Below, in pieces: positions 49,103-59,674 of a DNA stretch of 64,000 nt. Source of the stretch: Ectocarpus siliculosus (Eukaryota; Sar; Phaeophyceae; Ectocarpales; Ectocarpaceae). Both the position numbers and the translations under genes were made by a program. The stretch is taken from NCBI GenBank assembly GCA_000310025.1, contig FN649742.1:4564492-4628491 (forward strand), given 5' to 3'. The notes beneath the pieces were generated by a model, which worked only from the letters and a program-made list of their open reading frames with translations, had not been told where the DNA came from and ran no database searches. Position 1 is the stretch's first letter, and each line of letters begins with the position of its first letter.

Positions 49103-52100
49103 TGCAATCGGGGCCGGTTGTGTCCGTGTCTTGTGCTGGTAAAGGCAGCCGCGAAAGGAAATCCGCGTTGCCGTTTGCCGAACCTTTCCGATATTTCAGG
49201 GTGTAGGTGAAGTTGGACAGGAATTCGAGCCATCGTTGTACCCTGGCGTTGTGTTCTCCAACCTTGCCAATGCTCTCTAAGGCTTTGTGATCTGAATAGA
49301 TGATGAACTTGGTTGACCACAAATAGCCCCGAAGGCGCTTAATGGCCCAAACAATGCCACCAGCTTCCAGATCCAGAACAGTCCAGTTCCGCTCCGCCGG
49401 AAGAGTAGCGCGGCTGATGTACACAATGGGTCTTACCGAGCCATCGAGTTGTTCTTGTTCCAGGGAGGCTCCAAAGCCGTCAATGCACGCGTCGGAGCAC
49501 AAACGGAGAGGAAGGCTGTTGTCCTCGACCGCAGCCCAATCCGGGAAGACCAAAATCGGGGGACGCGCGAGTTCGCTCAACAACGTTTTGACAACCTTGA
49601 CCATGCCCGGGGTGTACTTGAAGGGGACGCCTTGTTTGAGAAGAGAGTTGAGAGGCCGCACCTTGGTGGCGAGATTCTGAAGGAATTTCCGGTAGTAGCT
49701 GAGGCCACCGAGGAGGCTCCTAAGCTGCTTAACATTCGTCGGCGGCGGCATGTGCGTGAGCGCCCGAACCTTGACGCCATCAGGGCTAACCCCAGCCGGG
49801 GAGATGGTGTGACCGAGGAAATTGGCGTGGGTGGCGCCGACACGAGCCTTCCCTGGAGACAGCTTGAGGTTGTACTGGCGCAGCCGTTTGAAAAACTCGA
49901 TCATGTTGAGCACGTGTCCCAGAGGTTCCTCATCGAAACAGATAACATCATCCAGATAGGCAAGCACACGCTCCAGACCGTGCACCACTCTGTTGATGAC
50001 CTTGACGAACCAAGACGGGCTTGCGTTGGCTCCTTGCGGCATCCGAAGCCATTCGAACAACTGCGTGGGAGTGCAAAAGGCGGTGAGCGGGACAGTGTCT
50101 TCGTCACAAACGATCTGGTGGAAGGCCGAATTGAGATCGAAGATGGAGAACACTTTCCCGGTGTAGAGAGAATCCAAGATACCGTCCACCCGAGGGAGAG
50201 GTTGTCCATCCAAGTCCACCAGGGCGTTGAGTCGTTTGTAGTTGACGGTGATGCGAACCGATCCGTCCTTCTTGGGGATGACGACCAGGGGAGAAGCCCA
50301 GGGAGAAGTGGAATGCTGAATGAGCCCTGCCGCCAAATACTGGTCCAAGACGGCATCCACTTTCTTCTGCATTAACGGGTTAATACGATACGGGCGTGAT
50401 GCGACGGGCTTCGTCCCTGCAGGGACAGAAAGAGTGAATGGCATGACGGTGCAGGAACCAAAATCGGTTTTCGAAGTAGAGAACACGTCAGAATACTCGA
50501 TAAGGGCGTCGGCCAAACGATCAATAGCCTCCGGTGTCCATCCCGGGTTGTGTAGATCGAAAGCGATGTCGTGCATATGTGCGGGCAGCCTAGTCCACAA
50601 TCGCAGAAAACTGGAGCGCTGGGCCTCGGAGAAGCGGTCAAGCAGTTTTTGTGGAGGCGGCTTCGGAGGAGGCGGGGCAGAGGCTGGGTCCGGAGAGCGG
50701 CGAGTCCCGGACTTGGGGCCAACGGCGTTGACCCGATGCGGTGATGTAGAGGACGGGGGGGCGGTGGGAGTCGAAGATGGAGCCGCCTTCAGGGTTTCTA
50801 CCGGTACTCGTAATAGCGGTGCAGCAGACACGCCAAGAACGTCGCCCGGCTCCAATTCGGCACAACCTGCAAGGGGAATACGCTGAAGACCATGGGAAAC
50901 AAATGCATCGGGGGACGAAAGTGCACCCACTTCAGGTCGGAACGATACGAGATATTCGCCGATCAGCGCAGGCATGCCCGAAGAACGGACGAGGTCCACC
51001 TCAACAAGGGCAGGCTCCGGCCCCAAGGAAATGCCCGAGCTCCCTGCATATTTGAGGTGAAACGAAGAGGCAGGAGCGTCGTCGTGTGTAGCGTAAACAC
51101 AAGCGCCAGCGGCGAAACGTGGAGAGAGCGTGAGCTCGCCCATAACCCGGCCGTCCGGTCCAGGGTGGGGGAGGGTGGTGAACACGCGAGAGTTGAACCG
51201 CATCCAGCTATCACGACCCAGAAGCACGGCGTGCCCCATGGCGGCATCTGGAACAACGCAGGCCCAGACCGCCAAAGAAGCGGTAGCTCGAGCTCCATGA
51301 AGAAAATTAACGGTGAGACGAACTGACCGAGTGGTCACAAGGGCGGGTCCATCACCAAACCCACCCCAACGACGAGAGGGCGAAACACGAACGCTGCCAG
51401 CTGTCAAGGCTCCAGCGGCGATCATGGCGGTGACCACGGAGTCGGACACAAAAGACGCAGGAGACCCAGAGTCCAGCAGTGCCACTCGCGCGAGTTGAGA
51501 AGTGGCTGTAGGTCCTCCATGTAGCAGAACCCGGGTGGTGTAAGAGTCCGAGTCCAACAGGAGCGTGCCGCCGACCAGATCGGGCCCGTGTTCCAGAAGA
51601 GGAGGTTGGTCTGCACAAGCGGAGGTCGAGGCCACCAGATGAACACCAGGAGCATGGTCCCCCGGAGCGTCCAAACGGAGACAAGCTGGGTCTTCACCCC
51701 GGTCCTCCCGTGACGACGAACCGGCCGCGGTAGCAACCTCGTGGATGCGTCTACGGCCATGGGGAAGAGGCTGCGAAATGGGGGGGGTGGGGGAAGTGGA
51801 GGCGGGGAGAGCTTCGCCAGACAGGGGATGATCCCGCAAAATGCGCCGAACTTCCATCAAAGCTTTTCCCAACAAGTTTTTACCGCTAGACGCCCACTTG
51901 GATGAAATGCTAGCCTCCGGAAAGCATGCAGACATGCCGATACCCCAAACACGATCAAAGGGGCTGGCTTCCGCAAGGAGGCGGGTACCCGTCTCCAGTA
52001 AATGTTGTTTCATGTCGTGGTTCTGAGCGAATTTGGCATACGACCCCGTAAGCACGATCTCTTCTCGACGACGCTCCCATTCGGCATAGTCAAAAGGACG

Positions 52101-52120
52101 TACGTTACGACTAAGTACTT
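48891..52120 (-). CDS. Pol: NADAR C-half, protease, RT and RNase H
   Basis: The open frame enters near 52120 and, numbered from a GTG at 52055, has 1054 codons. Residues 1-76 complete the NADAR domain begun in the previous frame (YAKFAQNHDM, EASPFDRVWGIG, GKNLLGKALMEVR). An aspartic protease follows at about 175-290 with ALLDSGSPASFV (DSG at 195-197) and VLLGRDSW. RT spans about 540-730: WASPLVVIPKKDGSVRITVN, FDLNSAFHQI and the catalytic AYLDD (700-703). RNase H spans about 850-970, with D855 in SDACIDGFG, E898, D922 in YSDHKAL and D965 in NADFLSR. Together these mature Gag-Pol and copy the RNA into DNA. The reading frame ends after a Pro/Ser-rich tail, 211 bases into the integrase frame. No stop interrupts the enzyme domains. 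Confidence 0.93.
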
Positions 52121-53395
52121 GTGTGTCTTAGGATCGGTTGCAGCCATGATTTTGTCATACGACGTCATATCCCCAAACAACTTCGCTTTTTCAGACATCA
52201 TAAATTGCTCACCACATGAATAACGTACCCCCAGTACGTCAAAAGCCGAGGGAGTCCATTGCGAGAACACAGACGGAGGTTTCCAGAAGAGGAGGACGTC
52301 ATCCGAAGCGTACTCGCATTTGTCATCAAACGGCGGAGCCGGTGCAGGGCAGAGGGGCAAAGAGCGGGCACCAGGCACGGGCGGGGGTGAGCCAAGCGGA
52401 CGGGTCCTCATCTCCGACGGGGAGGACCCAGAAAGCGAGGGAGGAGCGGGCGAAGTCGTTCCGGTCCATGATCCGGAGGGCGGCCTACGAGCGGCGGCTC
52501 CGGCGAGGTCAATGTTAGCAGAGGCCATTCGGCTATGAGAGACCCGTTCGTTAGGAGCAGTATTTCCTGCGGCAGACGGATGTGTGTGAATGGACGCAGG
52601 GCGCTCTGGACTACTCCCCCGTGACAAAGGAGCCGAACCTTCCACAGAATGGTGGGCACTACCATCCGATCCCGATGGCAGTGGTGCAGTCAGCACGTTG
52701 TGGGCAGCAGAGGAAGACGCATTCGTATCAGGTGCTGTCACACGGGGGCAGCGGACGGTCGAAGACAACGAAAGCTGCGAAAGAGAAGGAGAATCGACGG
52801 GATCCCCGGCGAATGTAGAAGAAGGCTCGTGTGCTATCCGAGAAGAGGCCCGGCTGACAACACCAGAAGAGTCTTGGCGAACAGTAGTAGACGAGGTTCT
52901 TGTTCCTTCTGTAACCCGAGACGACGAGGTGAGCAGGGGTGAACCGCTCGACGTCTTACCTCCCTGTCGCCCATACCACAAAGGTTGTGCCGGAGTGGGT
53001 TTGTCATGTCCAATACCAGCAGACGATGAGGCGGGCGACGAGGAGGCGGGCCGAGAAACTAAACGTGATTTGGGGACATCGGGAGTATCCAAAGAAGTAG
53101 GCTGTACACGAACATCTTGGGAGACTCCAAAAGGGTGCACGGTGGTTGCTGTTGACGGTAGTACCGGCTGAACTCCGCCATCGGCAAGTCATTTCTTACC
53201 CTTCCAGCCCCTCTTAGCCGAAGTGGAAGTCTCCGACGAGGATTCTGTGTGTGAGGACTGTTTCATGTCCGATGTGTCAAATGAGCGGCGGGCTCGTCCG
53301 GAGGAGTGATTACGGGGTGGGTTGCGTCCTGTAGGGCGTCTATACGAGGTCATGCGCTTTTTCCACCGACTCCAAAGTGCGGGATCTTTTTCCAT
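52010..53395 (-). CDS. Ser/Pro-rich region and NADAR N-half, one in-frame TGA
   Basis: One frame (starting with MEKDPALWSRWKKR at 53395) is interrupted by a TGA at 53191-53189 and then stays open to 52010. It begins inside the last 46 bases of gag in the -1 frame. After about 270 Ser/Pro/Thr-rich residues comes the first half of a NADAR (YbiA/DUF1768) domain: LLFWKPPSVFSQWTPSAF, VRYSCGEQFMMSEKAKLFGD, IMAATDPKTHKYL. The homology then leaves this frame and resumes one base back near AAGTACTTAG (52120-52111). NADAR proteins hydrolyse N-glycosidic bonds: YbiA-type enzymes act on riboflavin-pathway intermediates, and others remove ADP-ribose from nucleic acid. The conserved Glu of GEQF and the Lys cluster are present. 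What it does for a retroelement is unknown. Each frame break could be programmed recoding or decay. Confidence 0.82.
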
Positions 53396-56300
53396 GCAGG
53401 CTTGATGTCATTGTTAAGCAGGCCTGTGGCGTTAATGAAACCACGAGTACAGGATTTGAAGGAGTGATCTTCGCCTAAGCAGTTGAGGCACTTGCCCTTG
53501 TACAGCCGAAGCGCGTTGCGGCGGTCTTCAGCTGAGACCAAGGGGGTGAACAATGGCGGATCATTCTTGGTTAGAGCCATCTCACTAGCGACATTGTACA
53601 CCTCTTGAAAGTGTCCTTGCAACGGCCAGTCGCTGTAGTGCAACAGAAAAGGGTCCCGATCATCATTAGGCAGAGGGTCAACACTCATCACCGCAGCCGA
53701 AGAACCTCGGCTCCACGAAGGGGTCACCGACGAATGCAACGCCGAAGAAGCTACAGCACGCGAAACAGCAGACGCACTCCGAGCATTCGTGGAAGACACC
53801 GAAAAAAAATCGTCCCCATGTACCGCCGGCGTGTGCGCGAATGCACGCTTGTCCAACACATCCCACATATCGTCCAAGCACGAAGCATGTCGCCCAAAAG
53901 GGGCTTCCATGGAGAGCTGCTCATCCTTGTACACCTGTCCAGACACTACGGGAAACTGCTTCAACATGGAGTCTCGAACAGCTATCTGCACTTGCGCATC
54001 CGAAGGCTTGAACGCGTGGTGAGAAACCATGACGGTCATGGCCAGAGCCTTACAGCGACGAATGTATTCTCCGTAAGTCTCGCCGGTGGACACGCCAAAA
54101 CTACGAAGACGATCAATCCCCGAGCTCTTGTCTTGAGTGTCCCAGGCAGCCGCCAATTTCTGGATGAAGAACGCGTACGTCGAGGGCCCGGCCGGTGCCT
54201 TGCGCAGATGGTTTTCTACCTGTTGGAAAGTGGCATCAAGAAATTCCAGCGTGGCACGGTTGGTGGTTTGACCTTCAACGACAGCAGCACGAACACGTTT
54301 GCGCAACAACGGAAGCCATCCTGCGACCCAGGTGGAGGAAGTGAAAGTCTGCTTGCGTTTGACGTCGCTTTTGTTGAGGATCTCGGTGACCACGCCCTTG
54401 CAGCTAGACGCGAAACGAGCAAATTCATCGGGATCAGAACCAAGGGGCAAGCGTGTGACACTATCAAGTTGTTCCGGCTTCAGTTTGTCCATCTTGTCTT
54501 GAATGCGAATGGTGTCGGCCTCCGCTGCAGCGGCGTCCGCGGCGTCCAAAGCCTCCTGCCGCGCTCTCGCCCCCGTGGAAGACAAAGGCAAGCTAGCATC
54601 ATCCGGAGGCAACGGTGATGTCGCGTGGGCCGGTGACGCGATGACGTGGCCGGTCGCCAAGCAAGGATCGAGCAGGATAGACGGACGCGGGAGGGGGGGG
54701 GGCACCACCAAAGGCTGTTGTGGCAGAGCTGGGGCGGTCGACGCTGATGGCACCACCAAAGGCTGTTGCGGCAGAGCTGGAGCGGGCGACTCTGATGGCA
54801 CCACCAAAGGCTGTTGCGGCAGAGCTGGGGCGGTCGGCGCTGATGACGATGACACTGCCGTGGCCCTGGCAGCCGCCTCTTCATGAACCTCGTGCCCTGG
54901 ACGAACTCCCGAGGAACTCGAAGCGTGGTCTTGCAGTGGTGCCAAATGCGCTCGTGACGAAAAAGGTGGGGCAGAAAATGGTATGCTAGGGGCGTTCGAG
55001 GGCACAGAAGGTGGTACATTCGAGTCGGCAGCAGCATCCACAACTTGGCCAGGCGTTTGCGCGCGCAGGAGAGTGAGCACTTGTTCCAACAGCATTTCAG
55101 TACGGGAAGCCGAAGTCGAGGCGTGTGATGCAGCATTGTGCGGTGAACCAACCCGTTCGTCCAAAGGCAAGGAAGATGTGGGCGGATCTACGACGGTGTG
55201 TGTAGGGGCATGGCTTTTAACCGCGGCGGAATGTTCACGAAGTTGCATGTTGGCAAGTTTGAACGCCAAGGTAGACACGGGCGGCGGTCCTACATCAGCG
55301 GGGGGGCGCAAAACCCGTGGCGAAGAACAGAGAGAACCATCTTCTGAGGCATTCTTGCGTTCCCCCAACAGCCCAGAACTACGAAAATCACACCGATCAT
55401 ACTGCACTTGCCTGCGACCCCGACCTGACTTCCGTCGCCCTTTGCCCCCTCGACCGCTGTCCGAGCTGGTCGCCCTGCTGTTGCCCCCGCTCCTCGTCGG
55501 GCTCCGGCTGCGGCTACGCCTACGCGAAGGCGTGTTGCTCCCGCGACGGTCGCTGTTCCGGCTGCGACCACGCCGAGACGAAGGCGCGTGACGTTGCTGT
55601 CGGTCGGTGCTCCGGCTCCGGCTCCGGCTCCGGCTCTCGCGGTGTCGACGCTTGGACGAAGATCTGGGAGGTTGGGTTCCCGCGTACCCCCGCCCGCCAT
55701 CTTCGACACCCGGCCCTCGCGAAGTGCGCTCGGCCGTCCCGCTCTTGTCCGTGGGGGCTTGATCACCCCAACGGCTCCTCCGGCTGGTGGAGGCAGGAGC
55801 CGCCGACAGACTGTAGTCCTTGGTCCCTCCGGAAGCATGGACACGGCTTGCAGAATCCTGCTGAGGGAGCTGCAGATCATGCTGAAAATCTTCGTTAGTT
55901 GCAGTACGAGCTAGCGGCAACCGAATTCCCCCATTGTGTACCACCACCGCTGTTCCCTGGGGACCCTCGGTGAAAGAAGCCCTACGGAGAGCAGACACTA
56001 ACCGAAACACACTCTGTCGTAAGGACGGTTCAAGCTGGTCGAGGAATGGACTCGATACAAGATGTGCAAAACCACGGTCTGTATAAGAATCGGGACAGCG
56101 GTCACGCACAATTTGTTGGAGACCAGCCCACGCAAAAAGGGCACTAGTTCGATCAGCATCATGGAAGGTGATCACGTGTGTGGGCGTGGAAAGGGGACGG
56201 GACAGGACCGCTGTGTCTTCCGCGTGAAACCTGTACTCCTCGGCTTCGTCGTCCGACGCGCCGTCGGCATCCCCGGCCGGCCTACCCAGCGTCACAGAAA

Positions 56301-56791
56301 ACTGGGGAGCAGCAGCCACTTCCGGAGCCGCCTGGGGCGTGGGAGGGGGCACGACACGACGATGGGCGGGTCGCGAAAGCAAAGTTGAAGCTTGCGGCCG
56401 GTGCTCGAGGTCCTCCAGCCGTGATCGGAGCGCCCCCTGCTTCGCCCTAGCAGCCCGAACATACTCCTCGCGCGCCGCTAGTTCCGCTTTCTTCTGCGCA
56501 GCAGCCCGAGCAGCCTCGCGCTCCTCCTCCTGCTTCCTCGCAGCCTCCGCCAGAGCAGCCTGACGCTCCTCCTCCTGCTTCCTCGCAGCTTCCGCCAGAG
56601 CAGCCTCACGCTCCTTCGCCTGCTTCCTCGCAGCCTCCGCCAGAGCAGCCTGACGCTCCTCCTCCTGCTTCCTCGCATCATCCGCCAGAGCAGCCTCACG
56701 CTCCTCCAGCAGCTTCCGCTCTTCCGCCGCCGCTACATATGCGAAGGTGTACCGATTCTGGTAAAAGTCAATCGACGGATACCCTGCGAAT
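53350..56791 (-). CDS. Gag-like protein: coiled coil, SR-rich, CCHC knuckle
   Basis: The frame is open from host sequence at 56850, through the 5' LTR, to the stop at 53350, so about 1150 codons belong to the element. Just inside the LTR comes a long Glu/Ala/Lys heptad region (repeated EEERQAALAEAARKQ) expected to form a coiled coil, then an Arg/Ser stretch (SRSRSRST), Ser/Pro/Ala repeats including three near-identical units with LPQQPLVVPS, a conserved capsid-like part, and a zinc knuckle C-LN-C-LGED-H-SFKS-C near the C terminus. Gag packages the RNA and forms the particle. No ATG occurs in frame between the LTR and a Met about a third of the way in (NMQLREHS), so the start is unclear: a non-AUG codon, a spliced leader, or readthrough from the flank are all possible. 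The given start is the first codon after the LTR-internal GGA CCC. Confidence 0.85.
54700..54832 (-). repeat. Coding tandem repeat in gag (about 54 bases)
   Basis: Three consecutive units carry GGCACCACCAAAGGCTGTTG on the plus strand (54700, 54750 and 54798 approximately) and give LPQQPLVVPS-type decapeptides on the sense strand. Confidence 0.8.
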
Positions 56792-56807
56792 CGGGTCCTC
56801 CTTAACA
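56740..56807 (-). repeat. 5' LTR, 68 bases
   Basis: Identical to 44373-44440. In sense it reads TGTTAAGG...CCTTCGCA. Its 3' edge runs straight into the gag coiled-coil coding region (TATGTAGCGGCGGCGGAAG), leaving practically no leader. Confidence 0.8.
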
Positions 56808-56811
56808 CAGG
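56808..56811. repeat. Target-site duplication, right (CAGG)
   Basis: The first four bases after the right LTR repeat the four before the left LTR. Removing the element and one copy gives a continuous empty site GGTAACAGGCTCAAC. Confidence 0.75.
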
Positions 56812-58286
56812 CTCAACAAGACAGTTTGGTAGCTGTCTTGTGTGTCTCATATATGTTATGTTGGGAAGGTGTAGAAGAAATGTGTTAGGTACTGGTCGGG
56901 CGTTTTGTGTGTGGCACCCTTGTTGTAGTCGTAGGGCATGTAATCTCCCTCAGTTTTCAAACGTATTTTCGATGTGGTACGCGTATGTTGTATATTAATA
57001 TGTGCGGACACATCTCGGATCATGTGCGGACACACGGGAGTGGTGTCACCATTTTCTTACATTTTTGTGTAATTTCGTGTCGTTTAATGTGCAAATGGCG
57101 CGGGAGAACATTCTTTCATCATTGCCTCCTGACGTGGTCGCCGATAGAGGCGTGTGGTTGAGGTTTCATTACCGACATGTGGGTGTGTGTTAAATGCAGT
57201 GGGTATGGTTGCCTATCTCGCCCGTGTGTAGGCAGAAGGTATGGCTACCTCTCCCATTAGTAGGGAGCGTGGACCACAAGTAAAGACAGGGTCCATCATT
57301 TCATGTATGTTACAACATCAATTTGTATTTGGCATGAGAGGAATAAGAGGTTGTTCTAGTTTGTAAGGAATTTTGACGGTGCATGGGCACGAGGAGTACT
57401 CCCTGTGTCCGTGTTGTACCCAGGTCTTGTCGCATCATCAGTTGTCGCATCAGTTGGCGGCATGTGTCATGGACAGGTAGACGTGGAATGGCGGCGACAG
57501 GTGAAGCGCGGCGACAGGTGAAGGCAGCTGCAGTATGTTGTGCATGGTGGCATGTTGGGCTTGTACATAGATAGCGTAGTCCATCCTTCGACCACACACA
57601 AAGGAGTTTGTTCGTACCTGTGGGGATTTTTCGGAGTCCTGGGTCAGCCAAAAGCAGCAGCAAGGAGCAAACGCAGTGCAGTATGCTACTACAGCTTTAC
57701 AGTCCGTCCTCCTCAAGTCCTATCGGAGATGATAAGTATCGCACAACGGCTGGATCCGAAATGCCGGCTAGCTCCGCAATCCAAGAGAGGTGGGTGGCTG
57801 AGCTAAGAACGGAATGACTGCATGCGTGCTCCTCTCAGCAGATTGATGTGGCTGGCTGGCTCTTTGAAGTGCAGATTTCAGCGGAGTTTGTCGGAATTCC
57901 CAATTTTCCGTTTGCCACCTGGGTATATGGGAGTTTTTCATGAAAGGTGCACATAAATCGATTATCCTAATTGCAAGGGACACGTTTCATTTTTAGTGTT
58001 CCCCCTTGCGGTTTCGACGGTCAAATATGCGGTTGCCCACAGATTTTCGCATCGCTATAAGCTATCAAGCTCCTAATGAAGTATGTGTGTGTAGTTTTGG
58101 TAGCGCAAAAAGCAAATTGAACGGGAATTTTACGTCATTAATTACATACCAGCGAGCTTATTGATCATATAGACATTACACAACATAACAACATTTCAGG
58201 AATTGCTGAACAAAAGAATGAAACACTTCCTAATAAAGCGAAACATAATCAAAACAAAAACAACACATGATAGCACGTAAGCTAAT
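56812..58286. other. Right host flank; no gene seen
   Basis: AT-richer than the left part of the window. An AAGACAG...CTGTCTT inverted repeat lies at about 56817-56840, near the insertion site. Small frames only. Confidence 0.5.
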
Positions 58287-58975
58287 CTAACAAGAAGTCG
58301 TTCGTATCTTTTCATCCACCAAAAACTTATGTTGTCGGTCAATGGTCGTCTGTTTCACCAACTCCAACTCTCCGTGTACTGTCCTATACCCCGGTCCTTC
58401 AAGTTCTGCTTTGGCTAACCTAATATAGCACGCCTTACATGTGATACAAATGCAGTCGGCCGCTTTGTCGACTCTCGTAAACACCACCTTCTTGTGCAAT
58501 TGGTGAAAGAATGTCCTAGCTGCAGCAAAATCTATGTGGTTCGTAAGAGGCTTAAAACCTTCCTTCTCCGCGTCAGTCACTGCTGTTTGTTCTATCGCGT
58601 CGTACAAAGCATCTTCCCAGTCCTCACTGTCACCGCGTGGTACTTTGAGTTCATGACATAAGTCGCCAACGTACGATTCTGTGGCATCTATGAGCGATTT
58701 AAAGAAAGACAATTCATTCAAGGCCTCCGCGTTTTCTGCTCTAAAACCAGCTTGCAGGTTTAGCACAGCTGCAGCGTTGGCATCGTATGCACCAGCAGGG
58801 ATATTCCCTCTGTCTTTTGCAGTGGCTAACCAGATGTCTCGTCTTCTCCACAGCGAGTAGCATTGTGGGTGGTTGCTTTCCGACGCCTGTTTCGATCGCT
58901 CGTAAACCAAGCGCATTTTCCCGACCTTAGTGTTCGGGTCCCATGTGTGATTTGAAATAAACCTAGAATTCTCTC
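58287..58975 (-). pseudogene. Reverse-transcriptase-associated fragment
   Basis: A minus-strand frame opens after a TGA near 58978 and ends at 58287; from the ATG at 58916 it has 209 codons. It contains a helical middle and then VVFTRVDKAADCICITCKAC and CYIRLAKAELEGPGYRTV. The DKA...CK..Y...L pattern resembles the segment before the palm in a group of non-LTR/Penelope-type reverse transcriptases (a DK(A/G) motif, then CK..Y and a TY step). No palm motifs (FADD/YADD) follow, so if the assignment is right it is a 3'-truncated relic. The last codons after GYRTV look unrelated. The assignment rests on motif memory only. Confidence 0.4.
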
Positions 58976-59674
58976 AATGGTTTGGCGTAATACGAAAGGG
59001 GTGCACACAGACGGTGGCTCTTCCTCACCCACTGCGGCAAGTGCCAATCAAGTTCACCACGACGCTTGATTGGCTCACTGAAACTGGTATAGATTTTATG
59101 ATTTGCTGAGTCCATTGTTTTCCCCTTGTTATTTCAGAAATAAGTTCTGTGTGCACCCTGTTTTGGGTACATGTAGTAGTTGGCCTGTGACCACGGAAGC
59201 AAGGCGCCCGCGTCATTTGAACCGGTAGGTCGGCGGATGTTAGAACGTACTGAGCAGAGACCGGAACGGTTTTATAAATTCAATGTGAAGACAACAAGAA
59301 GAAGAACAGCCTCCCACTCACTTCCGGACGACTTCATACTTGCCAGTTCAAGATTATTTCTCCGAGGTTAGCGAAAATGTTACATCATCGTACGCCTTGG
59401 GCCCGTTGGATGGTAGAGAGGTCTCACGGGCACGGGGGGGGGGAGGGGGTGGCTGGATCGGGGAGAAGGGGTGCAAATGTGTCTAGGTTCCTCTACTAGT
59501 TGCTCCTGTACCAGTTTGGTATGCACTTGAAGCTGATATTTTGTACTCTCGGTGATGAGCGTAACTTTTCCAACATCGAGTATTTTAGAATCAGCTAGAA
59601 AGTAGAGTATACATTTTATTCCGTGTAACAGGGAAAACGTTAGACCACACGCTTGCTGAGCGCTGGGGTCTCCG
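58976..59674. other. No gene supported
   Basis: Unique-looking sequence with a G-rich tract near 59434-59450. No frame of note. Confidence 0.5.

Larger units (their letters stand above)
44373..56807 (-). mobile_element. Ty3/gypsy chromovirus carrying a NADAR domain
   Basis: A 12,435-base LTR retrotransposon on the minus strand. Order in sense: 68-base 5' LTR, gag (frame ending 53350), Ser/Pro-rich region plus NADAR start (53395-52010), NADAR end, protease, RT and RNase H (about 52120-48891), integrase, chromodomain and Tudor-like domain (49102-46058), a 1.6 kb noncoding 3' region with a 50-base tandem repeat, polypurine tract, 3' LTR. Integrase after RNase H plus a chromodomain makes it a Ty3/gypsy chromovirus. 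Frames step -1, -1 and +1, and an in-frame TGA lies at 53191-53189. Identical LTRs imply recent insertion, but such short LTRs carry little dating power. No TGG-type primer-binding site follows the 5' LTR. Confidence 0.92.

Noticed and set aside
56808-56850. ATG at 56850 as the gag start
   Set aside because: The first 14 codons lie outside the LTR in host sequence and cannot be part of the element's own transcript.
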